A stretch of 43,062 bases of DNA from Ruminococcus flavefaciens (lineage in GTDB: Bacteria > Bacillota > Clostridia > Oscillospirales > Ruminococcaceae). The stretch lies in the NCBI GenBank assembly GCA_902777125.1, contig CACYSQ010000018.1, positions 1-43,062 on the forward strand. The letters run 5' to 3'. Position 1 is the first letter of the stretch, and every line of letters begins with the position of its first letter. Shown here piece after piece: positions 8,243-15,715 of this stretch. A program made the position numbers and the translations under genes. The notes under the pieces are model-generated. The model searched no databases. It saw only the letters and a list, made by a program, of their open reading frames with translations, and was not told the DNA's origin.

Positions 8243-8275
8243 CTTTCATGCAATAACAGTAAAGGAGTAGTTAAA

Positions 8276-9040
8276 ATGGATTTGAATGAATTGAGAAATT
8301 ACTGGAAAAGTGAAGAAGAAAAGGCGGTCATGACCGGCTGGGATTTCAGTTATATAGAGGGTAGATTTTCCTCCGAGGAGGAGGCTCTCCCGTGGGATAT
8401 GACCGCTGTCATAGACAGGTACCGCAGGGCGTCCGACCGGCTGCTCGACATTGACACCGGCGGAGGAGAGTACCTCCTGAGCCTCGGACATTCTCATGCC
8501 CTGACCAGCGCAACGGAGGGCTATCCGCCTAACGTTGAGCTATGCCGGAAAAAGCTCGGCGCACTTGGGATAGATTTCAGGGAAATGTCCGACTACGGAC
8601 ATATGCCGTTCCCGGAAGGCAGCTTTGATATCGTTACCGACCGGCACGGCAGCTACGACGCAGGGGAACTGTTCCGCGTTTTGAAGCCCGAAGGTATCTT
8701 TATAACGCAGCAGGTCGGCGAGGACAACGACCGCGAGCTTGTTGAGATGCTGCTCCCGGGAACGCCGAAAAGCTTTGAGGGACACTGTCTGAAAAGGTGT
8801 GCCGCAGAGCTTGAAAACGCAGGCTTTGACGTTCTCGAAAGCGGTGAGGCGTACCGTCCCATAAGCTTTTTCGATACCGGAGCACTGGTGTGGTTCGCAA
8901 AGATAATCGAGTGGGAATTCGTTGGATTTTCGGTGGATAAGTGCTTTGAAAGGCTGCTTGCTGCCGAGGAGGAGATACAGCGGAAAGGCTCGGTCAGCGG
9001 AAGGATCCACCGGTTCTATATCGCCGCAAAAAAGCGGTAG
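8276..9040 (+). CDS. Class I SAM-dependent methyltransferase
   Basis: A 254-residue cytoplasmic protein with a Rossmann-type methyltransferase fold (Methyltransf_11-like). Motif I is LLDIDTGGGEYLLSL (about residues 56-70). The acidic end of strand 2 is about E81 (TEGYPPN), motif IV is FPEGSFDIVTDRH and the post-motif is VLKPEGIFITQQVG. The C-terminal half has a second domain of about 90 residues with no recognisable substrate signature. The ATG follows AAAGGAG by 8 bases. Proteins of this type may act on small molecules or rRNA; the substrate is not readable here. It is monocistronic, with a leader of about 130 bases and a terminator at 9132. Confidence 0.8.
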   Translation: MDLNELRNYWKSEEEKAVMTGWDFSYIEGRFSSEEEALPWDMTAVIDRYRRASDRLLDIDTGGGEYLLSLGHSHALTSATEGYPPNVELCRKKLGALGIDFREMSDYGHMPFPEGSFDIVTDRHGSYDAGELFRVLKPEGIFITQQVGEDNDRELVEMLLPGTPKSFEGHCLKRCAAELENAGFDVLESGEAYRPISFFDTGALVWFAKIIEWEFVGFSVDKCFERLLAAEEEIQRKGSVSGRIHRFYIAAKKR

Positions 9041-9131
9041 AAATCTGCTTTTACCAGCAGTCGTCAGTCCGCTTACAAAAGATTATATTAGGTTTTTCCG
9101 TGACAGTAAAATGTCCAGCAAGAATAAAAAG

Positions 9132-9163
9132 GCGCTGCTTTAAAAAGCAGCGCTGATTTTTTT
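9132..9163 (+). terminator. Terminator after methyltransferase
   Basis: GCGCTGCTTT (9132-9141) and AAAGCAGCGC (9144-9153) form a perfect 10-bp stem followed by seven T (9157-9163). The upstream AAAAA also makes it partly bidirectional. Confidence 0.9.
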
Positions 9164-9167
9164 GCAG

Positions 9168-9240
9168 CCACGAAAAAGGCTTAGAATAGGGCTTTGAGAG
9201 CGCTTCCGTCAGAAGCTCTTCCCTGAATGCTTCTTATAAT
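9168..9240. repeat. Degenerate copy of a dispersed intergenic repeat
   Basis: The stretch AAGGCTTAGAATAGGGCTTT, then GAGAGCGCTTCCGTCAGAAG, aligns by eye with 17917-17980 (AAGGCTCAGAATAGAGTTTG, then GAAGCACTTTCATCAAAAG). Inverted and shorter copies lie near 36262-36300, and another near 6668-6700. Each copy lies beside a terminator hairpin. Alignment was by eye only. Confidence 0.45.
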
Positions 9241-9280
9241 ACTGTTGTACGGACGTCACAGTGAAAAGCTGATTTCGGCG

Positions 9281-10168
9281 TTAATACTTGACTTTCCCCT
9301 CGGCTACTGCTTTGAGGTGGGCGCCGTAGGGGCTTTTTCCGTAGGCTTCGGCTGCTCTGAGAAGTCCCTCTCTGTCTATCCAGCCGTTGACGAAAGCGAT
9401 CTCCTCCGGTGCTGATATCGCCACGCCCTGACGGTTCTGTACCATTTCCACGAAGTTTGCGGCTTCGAGGAGGCTTTGAACGGTACCGGTATCGAGCCAT
9501 GCAAAGCCGCGTCCGAGTATCTGAACATCGAGAAGACCGTCATTGAGGTACATCTCATTCAGCGTAGTTATCTCCAGTTCTCCGCGGGCTGAGGGCTTCA
9601 CAAGGTCTGCCCTGTCACTGACGCCGGCGGGGTAGAAATACAGACCTGTAACAGCGTAATTCGACTTGGGAGAAGCCGGCTTTTCCTCGATGGAAAGAGC
9701 CTTGCCGCTTTCATCGAATTCGACCACGCCGAAGCGTTCCGGAGAGGGGACGTAGTGACCGAAGATAGTAGCTCTTCCGTTGACCTCGGCATTTGTTACA
9801 GCTTCCGCGAGCATACTTCTGAAGCCGTTTCCGTAGAAAATATTGTCGCCGAGAACCATAGCGCCGGCCTTGCCTGCGAGGAAATCCCTGCCGAGTATGA
9901 ACGCCTGAGCAAGACCGTCGGGACTGGGCTGGACCTTGTAGCTGAGACTTATGCCGTACTGGCTGCCGTCGCCGAGAAGGGCCTCAAAGCGCGGAGTATC
10001 GTCCGGCGTGCTAATGATAAGAATGTCCTTGATGCCGGCAAGCATCAGTGTACTCAGGGGATAGTAGATCATCGGCTTGTCGTATATCGGGAGGAGCTGT
10101 TTTGAAGTGACCTTTGTCAGCGGATAGAGACGTGTGCCGCTTCCTCCTGCAAGAACTATTCCTTTCAT
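9281..10168 (-). CDS. rmlA: Glucose-1-phosphate thymidylyltransferase
   Basis: First enzyme of dTDP-L-rhamnose synthesis: glucose-1-phosphate + dTTP gives dTDP-glucose. The 295-residue length is typical. The N-terminus has the nucleotidyltransferase signature [20 protein letters not shown] (residues 8-27), followed by [11 protein letters not shown]. The Mg-binding GDN occurs in [10 protein letters not shown], and EEKP and GLYFYP segments follow. It is the last gene of the minus-strand rmlB-rmlD-rmlC-rmlA operon, 16 bases after rmlC. The product feeds rhamnose to the EPS locus on the other strand. The reaction is known for the family; its use in this EPS is inferred from position. Confidence 0.95.
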   Translation of the reverse strand: MKGIVLAGGSGTRLYPLTKVTSKQLLPIYDKPMIYYPLSTLMLAGIKDILIISTPDDTPRFEALLGDGSQYGISLSYKVQPSPDGLAQAFILGRDFLAGKAGAMVLGDNIFYGNGFRSMLAEAVTNAEVNGRATIFGHYVPSPERFGVVEFDESGKALSIEEKPASPKSNYAVTGLYFYPAGVSDRADLVKPSARGELEITTLNEMYLNDGLLDVQILGRGFAWLDTGTVQSLLEAANFVEMVQNRQGVAISAPEEIAFVNGWIDREGLLRAAEAYGKSPYGAHLKAVAEGKVKY

Positions 10169-10184
10169 ATCATTTCACAACCTT

Positions 10185-10793
10185 TCAGAATTTGAATGTA
10201 TCCTTGAAGCCGAGCCATTTTTTGTCCTTATCGGAGAGCCTCAGCGGAGTTCCGTCGCTGAGGGTATAGCCCTCGCTGTCAGCACTGCCCTTGTACACGC
10301 CGGCAACGTCTTCCCACACGATGCCTATTTCCGGGTCGTTCCAAGCCATACCGCCCTCGTCGTTGGGGTGGTAGAAGTCGTCGCACTTGTAGCAGAATTC
10401 GGCGATATCGCTGAGCACAAGGAAGCCGTGCGCGAAGCCCTTTGGTATCAGGAACTGCTTCTTGTTCTCCTCGGTGAGGACTTCGCCGTGCCATTTTCCG
10501 TAGGTTTTTGAGTTCCGGCGCAGGTCAACGACAACGTCAAAAACGCTGCCTCTGATGACGCGGACGAGCTTGGTCTGCGGAAACTGCTTCTGGAAGTGAA
10601 GACCGCGGAGCACTCCCTTTGTTGAGCAGGACTGGTTATCCTGCACGAATACGATATTGATGCCGGCTTCTTCCATATCGCGCCGGCTGTAGGTCTCCAT
10701 GAAATAGCCGCGGTCGTCGCCGTGGACAGCGGGAGTTATGACGCAAAGTCCCTCGATGCCGCCGACATTTTTCTCAACTGTTATCTGTCCCAT
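10185..10793 (-). CDS. rmlC: dTDP-4-dehydrorhamnose 3,5-epimerase
   Basis: A cupin-fold epimerase of 202 residues acting on dTDP-4-keto-6-deoxyglucose. Signatures are HGDDRGYFMETYS, FVQDNQSCSTKGVLRGLHFQ (catalytic His in GLHFQ), VRVIRGSVFDVVVDLRRNS and the GFAHGFLVLSD segment. The frame is open further upstream, but the ATG at 10793 (MGQITVEKN) follows AAGGAGA and overlaps the rmlD stop by one base (TAATG), so this start is chosen. The overlap implies translational coupling. Confidence 0.94.
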   Translation of the reverse strand: MGQITVEKNVGGIEGLCVITPAVHGDDRGYFMETYSRRDMEEAGINIVFVQDNQSCSTKGVLRGLHFQKQFPQTKLVRVIRGSVFDVVVDLRRNSKTYGKWHGEVLTEENKKQFLIPKGFAHGFLVLSDIAEFCYKCDDFYHPNDEGGMAWNDPEIGIVWEDVAGVYKGSADSEGYTLSDGTPLRLSDKDKKWLGFKDTFKF

Positions 10794-11680
10794 TATTGGA
10801 TCTCCTTTAAGTATCTTGAAAGTGCGTCCTGCCATGTCGGCAGCGGCTTGAAGCCGTTTTCAGCCAGCTTGGACTTGTCGAGCCTGCTGTTGAACGGACG
10901 CTTTGCCTTGGAAAGACCGTACTCCGCCGTTGTCACGGGAATGACCCTTGAGGACATTCCAGCCTGCCTGTAAATCTCGACCGTGAAGTCGTACCATGAG
11001 ATAAAGCCGCCCTCGTTGGTAGCGTGATAATAGCCATACTTCTCGGTCTCAGCCATATCGACGAGCAGCCTTGACAGGTCGAGAGTATAAGTCGGAGTGC
11101 CGATCTGATCGCAGACCACGCGAACTTCCGGGTATTTCTTTCCGACGTTCAGCATGGTCCTGATGAAATTAGCACCGTTTTTGCCGAAAGCCCATGCGAT
11201 TCGCACGATGAAGTATTTGTCGAGCGTATTCGCGACCGCAAGCTCACCGTCGAGCTTGGACTGTCCGTAGACGTTCTGCGGAGCGTAGTCCTTGCAGTCG
11301 GGCTGCCACGGAGCTTCACCCTGACCGTCGAAAATGTAATCGGTCGAAACATATATCATTTTGCAGCCGAGCTTCTTGCAGACATTTGCGATATTCTGCG
11401 TACCGTCAACATTTATCGCACGCACCTTAGGACGGTTTTCTTCGTCCTCGGCAGCGTCAACCGCCGTCCACGCAGCACAGTGAACCACAACGTCAGGCTT
11501 TGCCTCCGATATCGCCTTTTCAACTGCCGCCGCATCGGTAATATCGAGCTGTATATAGAGATATTCTGTCGGCACGGACTCCAGTATATCGGAGCCGATG
11601 CCCTCATATCCGCGCTTTGCGAGCTCGTCCATAACGTCATGTCCGAGCTGTCCGCCTACACCTGTTACGAACGCTTTCAT
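10793..11680 (-). CDS. rmlD: dTDP-4-dehydrorhamnose reductase
   Basis: A 295-residue SDR-type NAD(P)H-dependent reductase, the last step to dTDP-L-rhamnose. The N-terminal nucleotide-binding loop is TGVGGQLG (6-13), STDYIFDG is present (112-119) and the catalytic Tyr138/Lys142 lie in YGQSK. The start ATG overlaps the rmlB stop (TGATG) and the stop overlaps the rmlC start, so the three are coupled. The length and motifs are normal for the family. Confidence 0.95.
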   Translation of the reverse strand: MKAFVTGVGGQLGHDVMDELAKRGYEGIGSDILESVPTEYLYIQLDITDAAAVEKAISEAKPDVVVHCAAWTAVDAAEDEENRPKVRAINVDGTQNIANVCKKLGCKMIYVSTDYIFDGQGEAPWQPDCKDYAPQNVYGQSKLDGELAVANTLDKYFIVRIAWAFGKNGANFIRTMLNVGKKYPEVRVVCDQIGTPTYTLDLSRLLVDMAETEKYGYYHATNEGGFISWYDFTVEIYRQAGMSSRVIPVTTAEYGLSKAKRPFNSRLDKSKLAENGFKPLPTWQDALSRYLKEIQ

Positions 11681-12708
11681 CAGACCGTACCTCTGTTTCC
11701 GTACATTTTTTCATAGTAATTCTGATACTCGCCTGAAATGATAGTCTCCCACCACTCACGGTTCTCCAGATACCACTTGATTGTCTTTTTAATGCCGTCC
11801 TCGAACTTGGTCTCGGGCAGCCAGCCGAGCTCGTTGTGGATCTTGGTCGGGTCGATAGCGTAGCGCATATCGTGTCCCTTTCTGTCCTCAACGTGTGTGA
11901 TGAGGCTCTCGGGCTTGCCGAGTTCCTTACAGATGAGCTTTACGATGTCGATGTTCTTCATCTCGTTGTGCCCGCCGACATTGTAAACCTCACCAACCCT
12001 GCCCTTGTGGATTATGAGGTCGATAGCACGGCAGTGATCCTCAACGTAGAGCCAATCACGGACATTCAGTCCCTCGCCGTAAACAGGAAGCGGCTTGTCT
12101 GCGAGAGCGTTTGCTATCATCAGCGGGATAAGCTTCTCGGGGAAGTGATAGGGGCCGTAGTTGTTGGAGCAGCGTGAAATAGTCACAGGCAGACCGTATG
12201 TGCGGTGATACGCCATAACGAGCAGGTCTGCGCCAGCCTTTGACGAGCTGTAGGGACTGCTTGTGTGTATCGGCGTTTCCTCCGTGAAGAAAAGGTCGGG
12301 ACGGTCAAGCGGGAGGTCGCCGTAGACCTCGTCCGTACTAACCTGATGATAACGCTGAATGCCGTACTTGCGGCAAGCGTCCATGAGCACCTGAGTGCCG
12401 AGAATATTGGTCCGGAGGAATATCTCAGGATCCTCGATAGAGCGGTCAACGTGGGACTCAGCCGCAAAGTTGACAACGATGTCAGGCTTCTCCTCCTCAA
12501 ACAGCTTGTACACGCCATCGCGGTCGCAGATATCGAGCTTTACAAAACGGAAATTCTTGTTGTCCATAACGGGAGCAAGAGTTGAGAGATTTCCTGCATA
12601 TGTGAGCTTATCCAGGCAAATCACGCGGTATTCCGGGTAAGCGTTGAGCATATGAAAAATGAAATTCGAGCCGATAAAGCCGGCTCCGCCTGTTACGATA
12701 ATAGTCAT
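11680..12708 (-). CDS. rmlB: dTDP-glucose 4,6-dehydratase
   Basis: A 342-residue extended SDR dehydratase converting dTDP-glucose to the 4-keto-6-deoxy sugar with tightly bound NAD. It shows TGGAGFIGSNF (6-16), FAAESHVDRS, STDEVYGD (124-131) and the catalytic Tyr153/Lys157 in SPYSSSKAGA. It is the first gene of the rml operon. The ATG at 12708 follows AAAGGAG. The operon is transcribed from a promoter at 12809-12781, divergently from the Wzz/BY-kinase operon. Confidence 0.96.
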   Translation of the reverse strand: MTIIVTGGAGFIGSNFIFHMLNAYPEYRVICLDKLTYAGNLSTLAPVMDNKNFRFVKLDICDRDGVYKLFEEEKPDIVVNFAAESHVDRSIEDPEIFLRTNILGTQVLMDACRKYGIQRYHQVSTDEVYGDLPLDRPDLFFTEETPIHTSSPYSSSKAGADLLVMAYHRTYGLPVTISRCSNNYGPYHFPEKLIPLMIANALADKPLPVYGEGLNVRDWLYVEDHCRAIDLIIHKGRVGEVYNVGGHNEMKNIDIVKLICKELGKPESLITHVEDRKGHDMRYAIDPTKIHNELGWLPETKFEDGIKKTIKWYLENREWWETIISGEYQNYYEKMYGNRGTV

Positions 12709-12780
12709 TCTGGTCTCCTTTTATTAAAATGAACCTTAGAAATATCCGGCAATAATAATAATGAATGCACATTACTCTTT

Positions 12781-12809
12781 ATTATAGCACAATTTGCCGG
12801 TTTTGGCAA
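12781..12809 (-). promoter_or_regulatory. Promoter of the rmlBDCA operon
   Basis: Minus strand: TTGCCA (12809-12804), 17 bases, TATAAT (12786-12781), with TGC before the -10. The leader is about 65 bases. Confidence 0.75.
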
Positions 12810-12829
12810 CAGCTTTGCGAATGAAACAG

Positions 12830-13222
12830 GGATTTTTTGAATGCGGGACCGTTATTTTTCCGTATTCACCGTGGCTGAGCAGGAAAGAACAGGCTGTTAC
12901 GCGGACGTTTTGCGGAGAATACAGATTACAGACGGTATAATACTTCGGACGAGCCGGAGTTTGTACAATAGTTTGCTGTTTAAACTATATGCGGTCGGAA
13001 TGGGTGCTGATTTGGTGTGATCTTTTATAATACGGAAGCTGAAATTCGTGCCGAAACCGTTTCATATGCGGAAAAAACGCATTGTGAAAGAGCGCAATAC
13101 CGATAAAACTGACCGCACATCATTAAATATATATAACTATAAGAAATATATATAGTTTCTTTTTCTATTATTTTGACCGTTTGTGTAATTACTACAAAAA
13201 TAAATTGGAAAATTATATATGC
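12830..13222. other. Divergent intergenic region with inverted repeats
   Basis: About 390 bases with no supportable gene between the rml promoter and the EPS promoter. It holds two inverted repeats sharing an AACTAT/ATAGTT core. The first is ATAGTTT (12968-12974) with AAACTAT (12982-12988). The second is AACTATA (13135-13141) with TATAGTT (13151-13157). Isolated TATAAT boxes occur near 12937 and 13027 but without good -35 partners. The last 100 bases are very AT-rich. The repeats may be binding sites for a regulator of the locus. Confidence 0.35.
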
Positions 13223-13251
13223 TTGACAATAGACGGTTTACTATATATAAT
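13223..13251 (+). promoter_or_regulatory. Consensus promoter of the Wzz/BY-kinase operon
   Basis: TTGACA (13223-13228), 17 bases, TATAAT (13246-13251): a full sigma-A consensus. The start would be near 13258, which gives a leader of about 95 bases if translation starts at 13354. Confidence 0.85.
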
Positions 13252-13353
13252 GAATATAGCTGAAATAATCTTAGATACTACGCAATGTATAATTGCGGTA
13301 TAGTATTACTGTCTGACAAATTTGTAACAATAAAAGATTGTGAGGATAAGGCA

Positions 13354-14976
13354 TTGGGAAATAATAACAACAATACCAACGAAAGCGGAGAGATCTCACT
13401 CGGCTACATAATGAGACTTTTTCTCAGTAAACTCTGGATCATAATCCTGCTGACCATTATAGGCGGAGCAGCAGCTTTCTGCTTCTCCAAATTCGTGCTC
13501 CCGCTCAAGTATTCATCGCATATCACGATGTATGTGCAGAGCTATACCGGAATAGTCGAAAATCCGGCTTCGAGCTACAATAACATAAGCAATTCCAAGC
13601 AGCTCGTTAATACATATATGGAGGTCCTCAAGGACGATGCCGTTATGAAGGCGGTCGGAGAAGAGCTCGTCAACCAGTTCGATGCGGATACGCTCGCAGA
13701 GAATTTCGGCGCTAAGAACGGCAAGATCTCTCCCGGCTCGATAAGAGCCTGCCTCGGCATAAGGTCTATCGCTGATACCTCCGCGATAAAGGTCACCGCT
13801 ACCACCAAGAATGCAGAGGTCTCGGCTGCAATATGCAACGACCTCACCAAGGTAGCTCCCGATTACGTTGAACAGGCGGTAGGCGTCGGCTCTATCAACA
13901 CGATTGATACCGCTAAGGTCTACAACAATCCTGTTGCTCCGAACAAGAAGAAGAATACGATACTCGGAGCCCTTGCATCAGCATTCCTCACAATGCTCGT
14001 TATTTTCCTCATCGACTTCTTTGACAACAGCGTCAAGGACGTTGCCGCACTTGGCAGCAGATACAAAAAGGCTATAATCGGTGAGATACAGCTAGTTGAC
14101 CGTGATAAGAAGCCGAAGGGCGACGACGAGGATACGCACGTTAAGCTCACCGACAAGGATGTTCCGTTTGCCGTAGTCGAGAGCTATAAGTCAATAAGAA
14201 CGAACATCTCCTTTGCACTTTCCACAACGGACAAGAAGGTCTTCATCGTATCCTCTCCTAACCCCGGAGACGGCAAATCAACAACAGCCGCAAATATCGC
14301 AATAGCTCTTGCACAGGGCGGAAACAAGATCCTCCTCATAGATGCCGACCTCAGAAAGAGCGTTCAGCATAAGATATTCGGTCTTAAAAACAAGAAGGGA
14401 CTTTCCTCTGCTATCGGTAAAATGGCTGATGTTGACGAATGTATCAACAAGGACGTCATGGAAAACCTCGACGTGCTGACAGCCGGACCTGTACCTCCGA
14501 ACCCCTCAGAGCTGCTTGCCTCCAAAAACATGACGGCTATCCTCGAAAAGCTCAACGAGAGGTATTCGACTATAGTTATTGATACTCCGCCTGTAAATGT
14601 CGTTACGGACTCTATGGAGCTTGCAAAGAACGTATCGGGCATTCTCATGGTAGTACGCTACAAGACCTCGCAGAACGACGATGTTGACGCAGCCATGAGC
14701 AAGGTCGAATTCGCACAGCTCAATATGCTCGGATTTATCATGAACGGCGTGAAGCCTCACGGCGGCAGATACTACTCCAAGTACAGAAAATACGGCAAGT
14801 ACGGCAAGTACGGAAAATACGGCAAGGGCTACGGTTACGGCTATGGCTACGGCTATTACGGCAAAAAATCCGACGATAGCAGCAGCGATTCAGACGATGC
14901 TGCTGAAAACGGTTCATCAAAGAAAGAGACAGGCACTGATAAGAATAAAGGTAATAAGAATAAAGGCGGTAAATAA
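13354..14976 (+). CDS. Fused Wzz chain-length regulator / BY-kinase
   Basis: A polysaccharide co-polymerase joined to a bacterial tyrosine kinase, controlling EPS chain length and export at the membrane. The TTG at 13354 follows GAGG (13341-13344) by about 9 bases. An in-frame ATG at 13285 has no ribosome site but would add 23 residues, so the start is uncertain. The N-terminal Wzz domain has one membrane helix at each end, and the kinase domain is cytoplasmic. Walker A is NPGDGKST (303-310), Walker A' is LLIDADLRKS (D330, D332) and Walker B is TIVIDTPP (D410). The tail from about residue 470 carries 13 tyrosines in KYG and GY repeats, the expected autophosphorylation cluster, then an acidic-basic end. 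Gram-positive systems often split these two parts; here they are fused. The stop overlaps the next start (TAATG). Confidence 0.92.
   Translation: MGNNNNNTNESGEISLGYIMRLFLSKLWIIILLTIIGGAAAFCFSKFVLPLKYSSHITMYVQSYTGIVENPASSYNNISNSKQLVNTYMEVLKDDAVMKAVGEELVNQFDADTLAENFGAKNGKISPGSIRACLGIRSIADTSAIKVTATTKNAEVSAAICNDLTKVAPDYVEQAVGVGSINTIDTAKVYNNPVAPNKKKNTILGALASAFLTMLVIFLIDFFDNSVKDVAALGSRYKKAIIGEIQLVDRDKKPKGDDEDTHVKLTDKDVPFAVVESYKSIRTNISFALSTTDKKVFIVSSPNPGDGKSTTAANIAIALAQGGNKILLIDADLRKSVQHKIFGLKNKKGLSSAIGKMADVDECINKDVMENLDVLTAGPVPPNPSELLASKNMTAILEKLNERYSTIVIDTPPVNVVTDSMELAKNVSGILMVVRYKTSQNDDVDAAMSKVEFAQLNMLGFIMNGVKPHGGRYYSKYRKYGKYGKYGKYGKGYGYGYGYGYYGKKSDDSSSDSDDAAENGSSKKETGTDKNKGNKNKGGK
14782..14862 (+). 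repeat. In-frame tandem repeats coding the tyrosine tail
   Basis: Four to five 9-base units (AARTAYGGC, encoding KYG) run into about five 6-base units (TAYGGC, encoding YG). Both unit sizes are multiples of three, so slippage would change tail length and tyrosine number without breaking the frame. Confidence 0.75.
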
Positions 14977-15653
14977 TGCTGACGGATTATCATTGCCATG
15001 TTCTGCCGGGACTCGATGACGGTTCGGACAGCGTGGAGACCTCTCTTGCCATGCTTGGCATGATGAAGGAACAGGGAGTTGAAAGAGTTGTCTTCACCCC
15101 GCATTTCTACTCACACAGGGAAAGATCAGTCGAACGCTTCATCGAAAAGCGTCAGGCTGCTTTCGATGCCATAAGGGAAATCTCCCCTATAAAGGAAATG
15201 CTGCTCGGCGCCGAGATAGCGATCGAGAATGGTATTTCCGAGGTCAGGGATATCGAAAAGCTCGCGATAGAGGGTACAAAGCTGATCCTCATGGAGTTCC
15301 CTTACCGCAGCTATCAGCCTTGGATGTCGGAGGAGATATACAATATTTCCGCTGAATACGGGCTCAAGATCATGATAGCGCACGTTCACAGGTGTATGCC
15401 TTATTTCAGCAGGGAGGAGCTTGAAAGCCTGCTTGCGACAAAGTATGTCATGCAGCTGAACAATGAGGCTTTTTCAAGCTGGAGCGAAAAAAAACTTGTA
15501 AAGAAAATAATCGAATCGACAAACAGGTTTGCTTTCGGAAGCGATGCTCATAATACCTCCGAAAGAAAGCCGAACTGGGATATTCTCAAAAAGAAGGCAA
15601 AGCCGGAGGCTATCGACATTTCCGACGGCATAATCGAACGCTATTCAAAATAG
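14976..15653 (+). CDS. PHP-type tyrosine-protein phosphatase (CpsB/YwqE-like)
   Basis: A 225-residue metal-dependent phosphatase of the PHP fold, expected to dephosphorylate the tyrosine tail of the preceding kinase and so reset EPS assembly. Metal ligands are seen in DYHCHVLPGLDDG (His6, His8, Asp14-15), FTPHFY, GAEIAI, IAHVHR and GSDAHN. The ATG overlaps the kinase stop by one base, so the pair is translationally coupled. This kinase-phosphatase pairing is standard in Gram-positive capsule and EPS loci. Confidence 0.92.
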   Translation: MLTDYHCHVLPGLDDGSDSVETSLAMLGMMKEQGVERVVFTPHFYSHRERSVERFIEKRQAAFDAIREISPIKEMLLGAEIAIENGISEVRDIEKLAIEGTKLILMEFPYRSYQPWMSEEIYNISAEYGLKIMIAHVHRCMPYFSREELESLLATKYVMQLNNEAFSSWSEKKLVKKIIESTNRFAFGSDAHNTSERKPNWDILKKKAKPEAIDISDGIIERYSK

Positions 15654-15715
15654 CGGTTTTACGGGTGGATAGGTCATATCACGATATGACCGCATTGCGA
15701 ACGAAGGGATATAAT

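Noticed and set aside
8140-8275. T-box riboswitch upstream of the methyltransferase
   Set aside because: No conserved T-box antiterminator sequence and no terminator; the downstream gene is not a tRNA synthetase or amino-acid gene.
9281-12708. rml genes as an O-antigen locus of a Gram-negative
   Set aside because: The dockerins, BY-kinase/PHP-phosphatase pair and promoters indicate a Firmicute; the pathway here serves EPS.
13285-13353. ATG 13285 as start of the Wzz/BY-kinase
   Set aside because: No ribosome binding site precedes it; TTG 13354 has a well-spaced GAGG. It is kept as an alternative only.
14782-14862. CRISPR-like array of short repeats
   Set aside because: Units are 6-9 bases without spacers and code in frame for the kinase tail.
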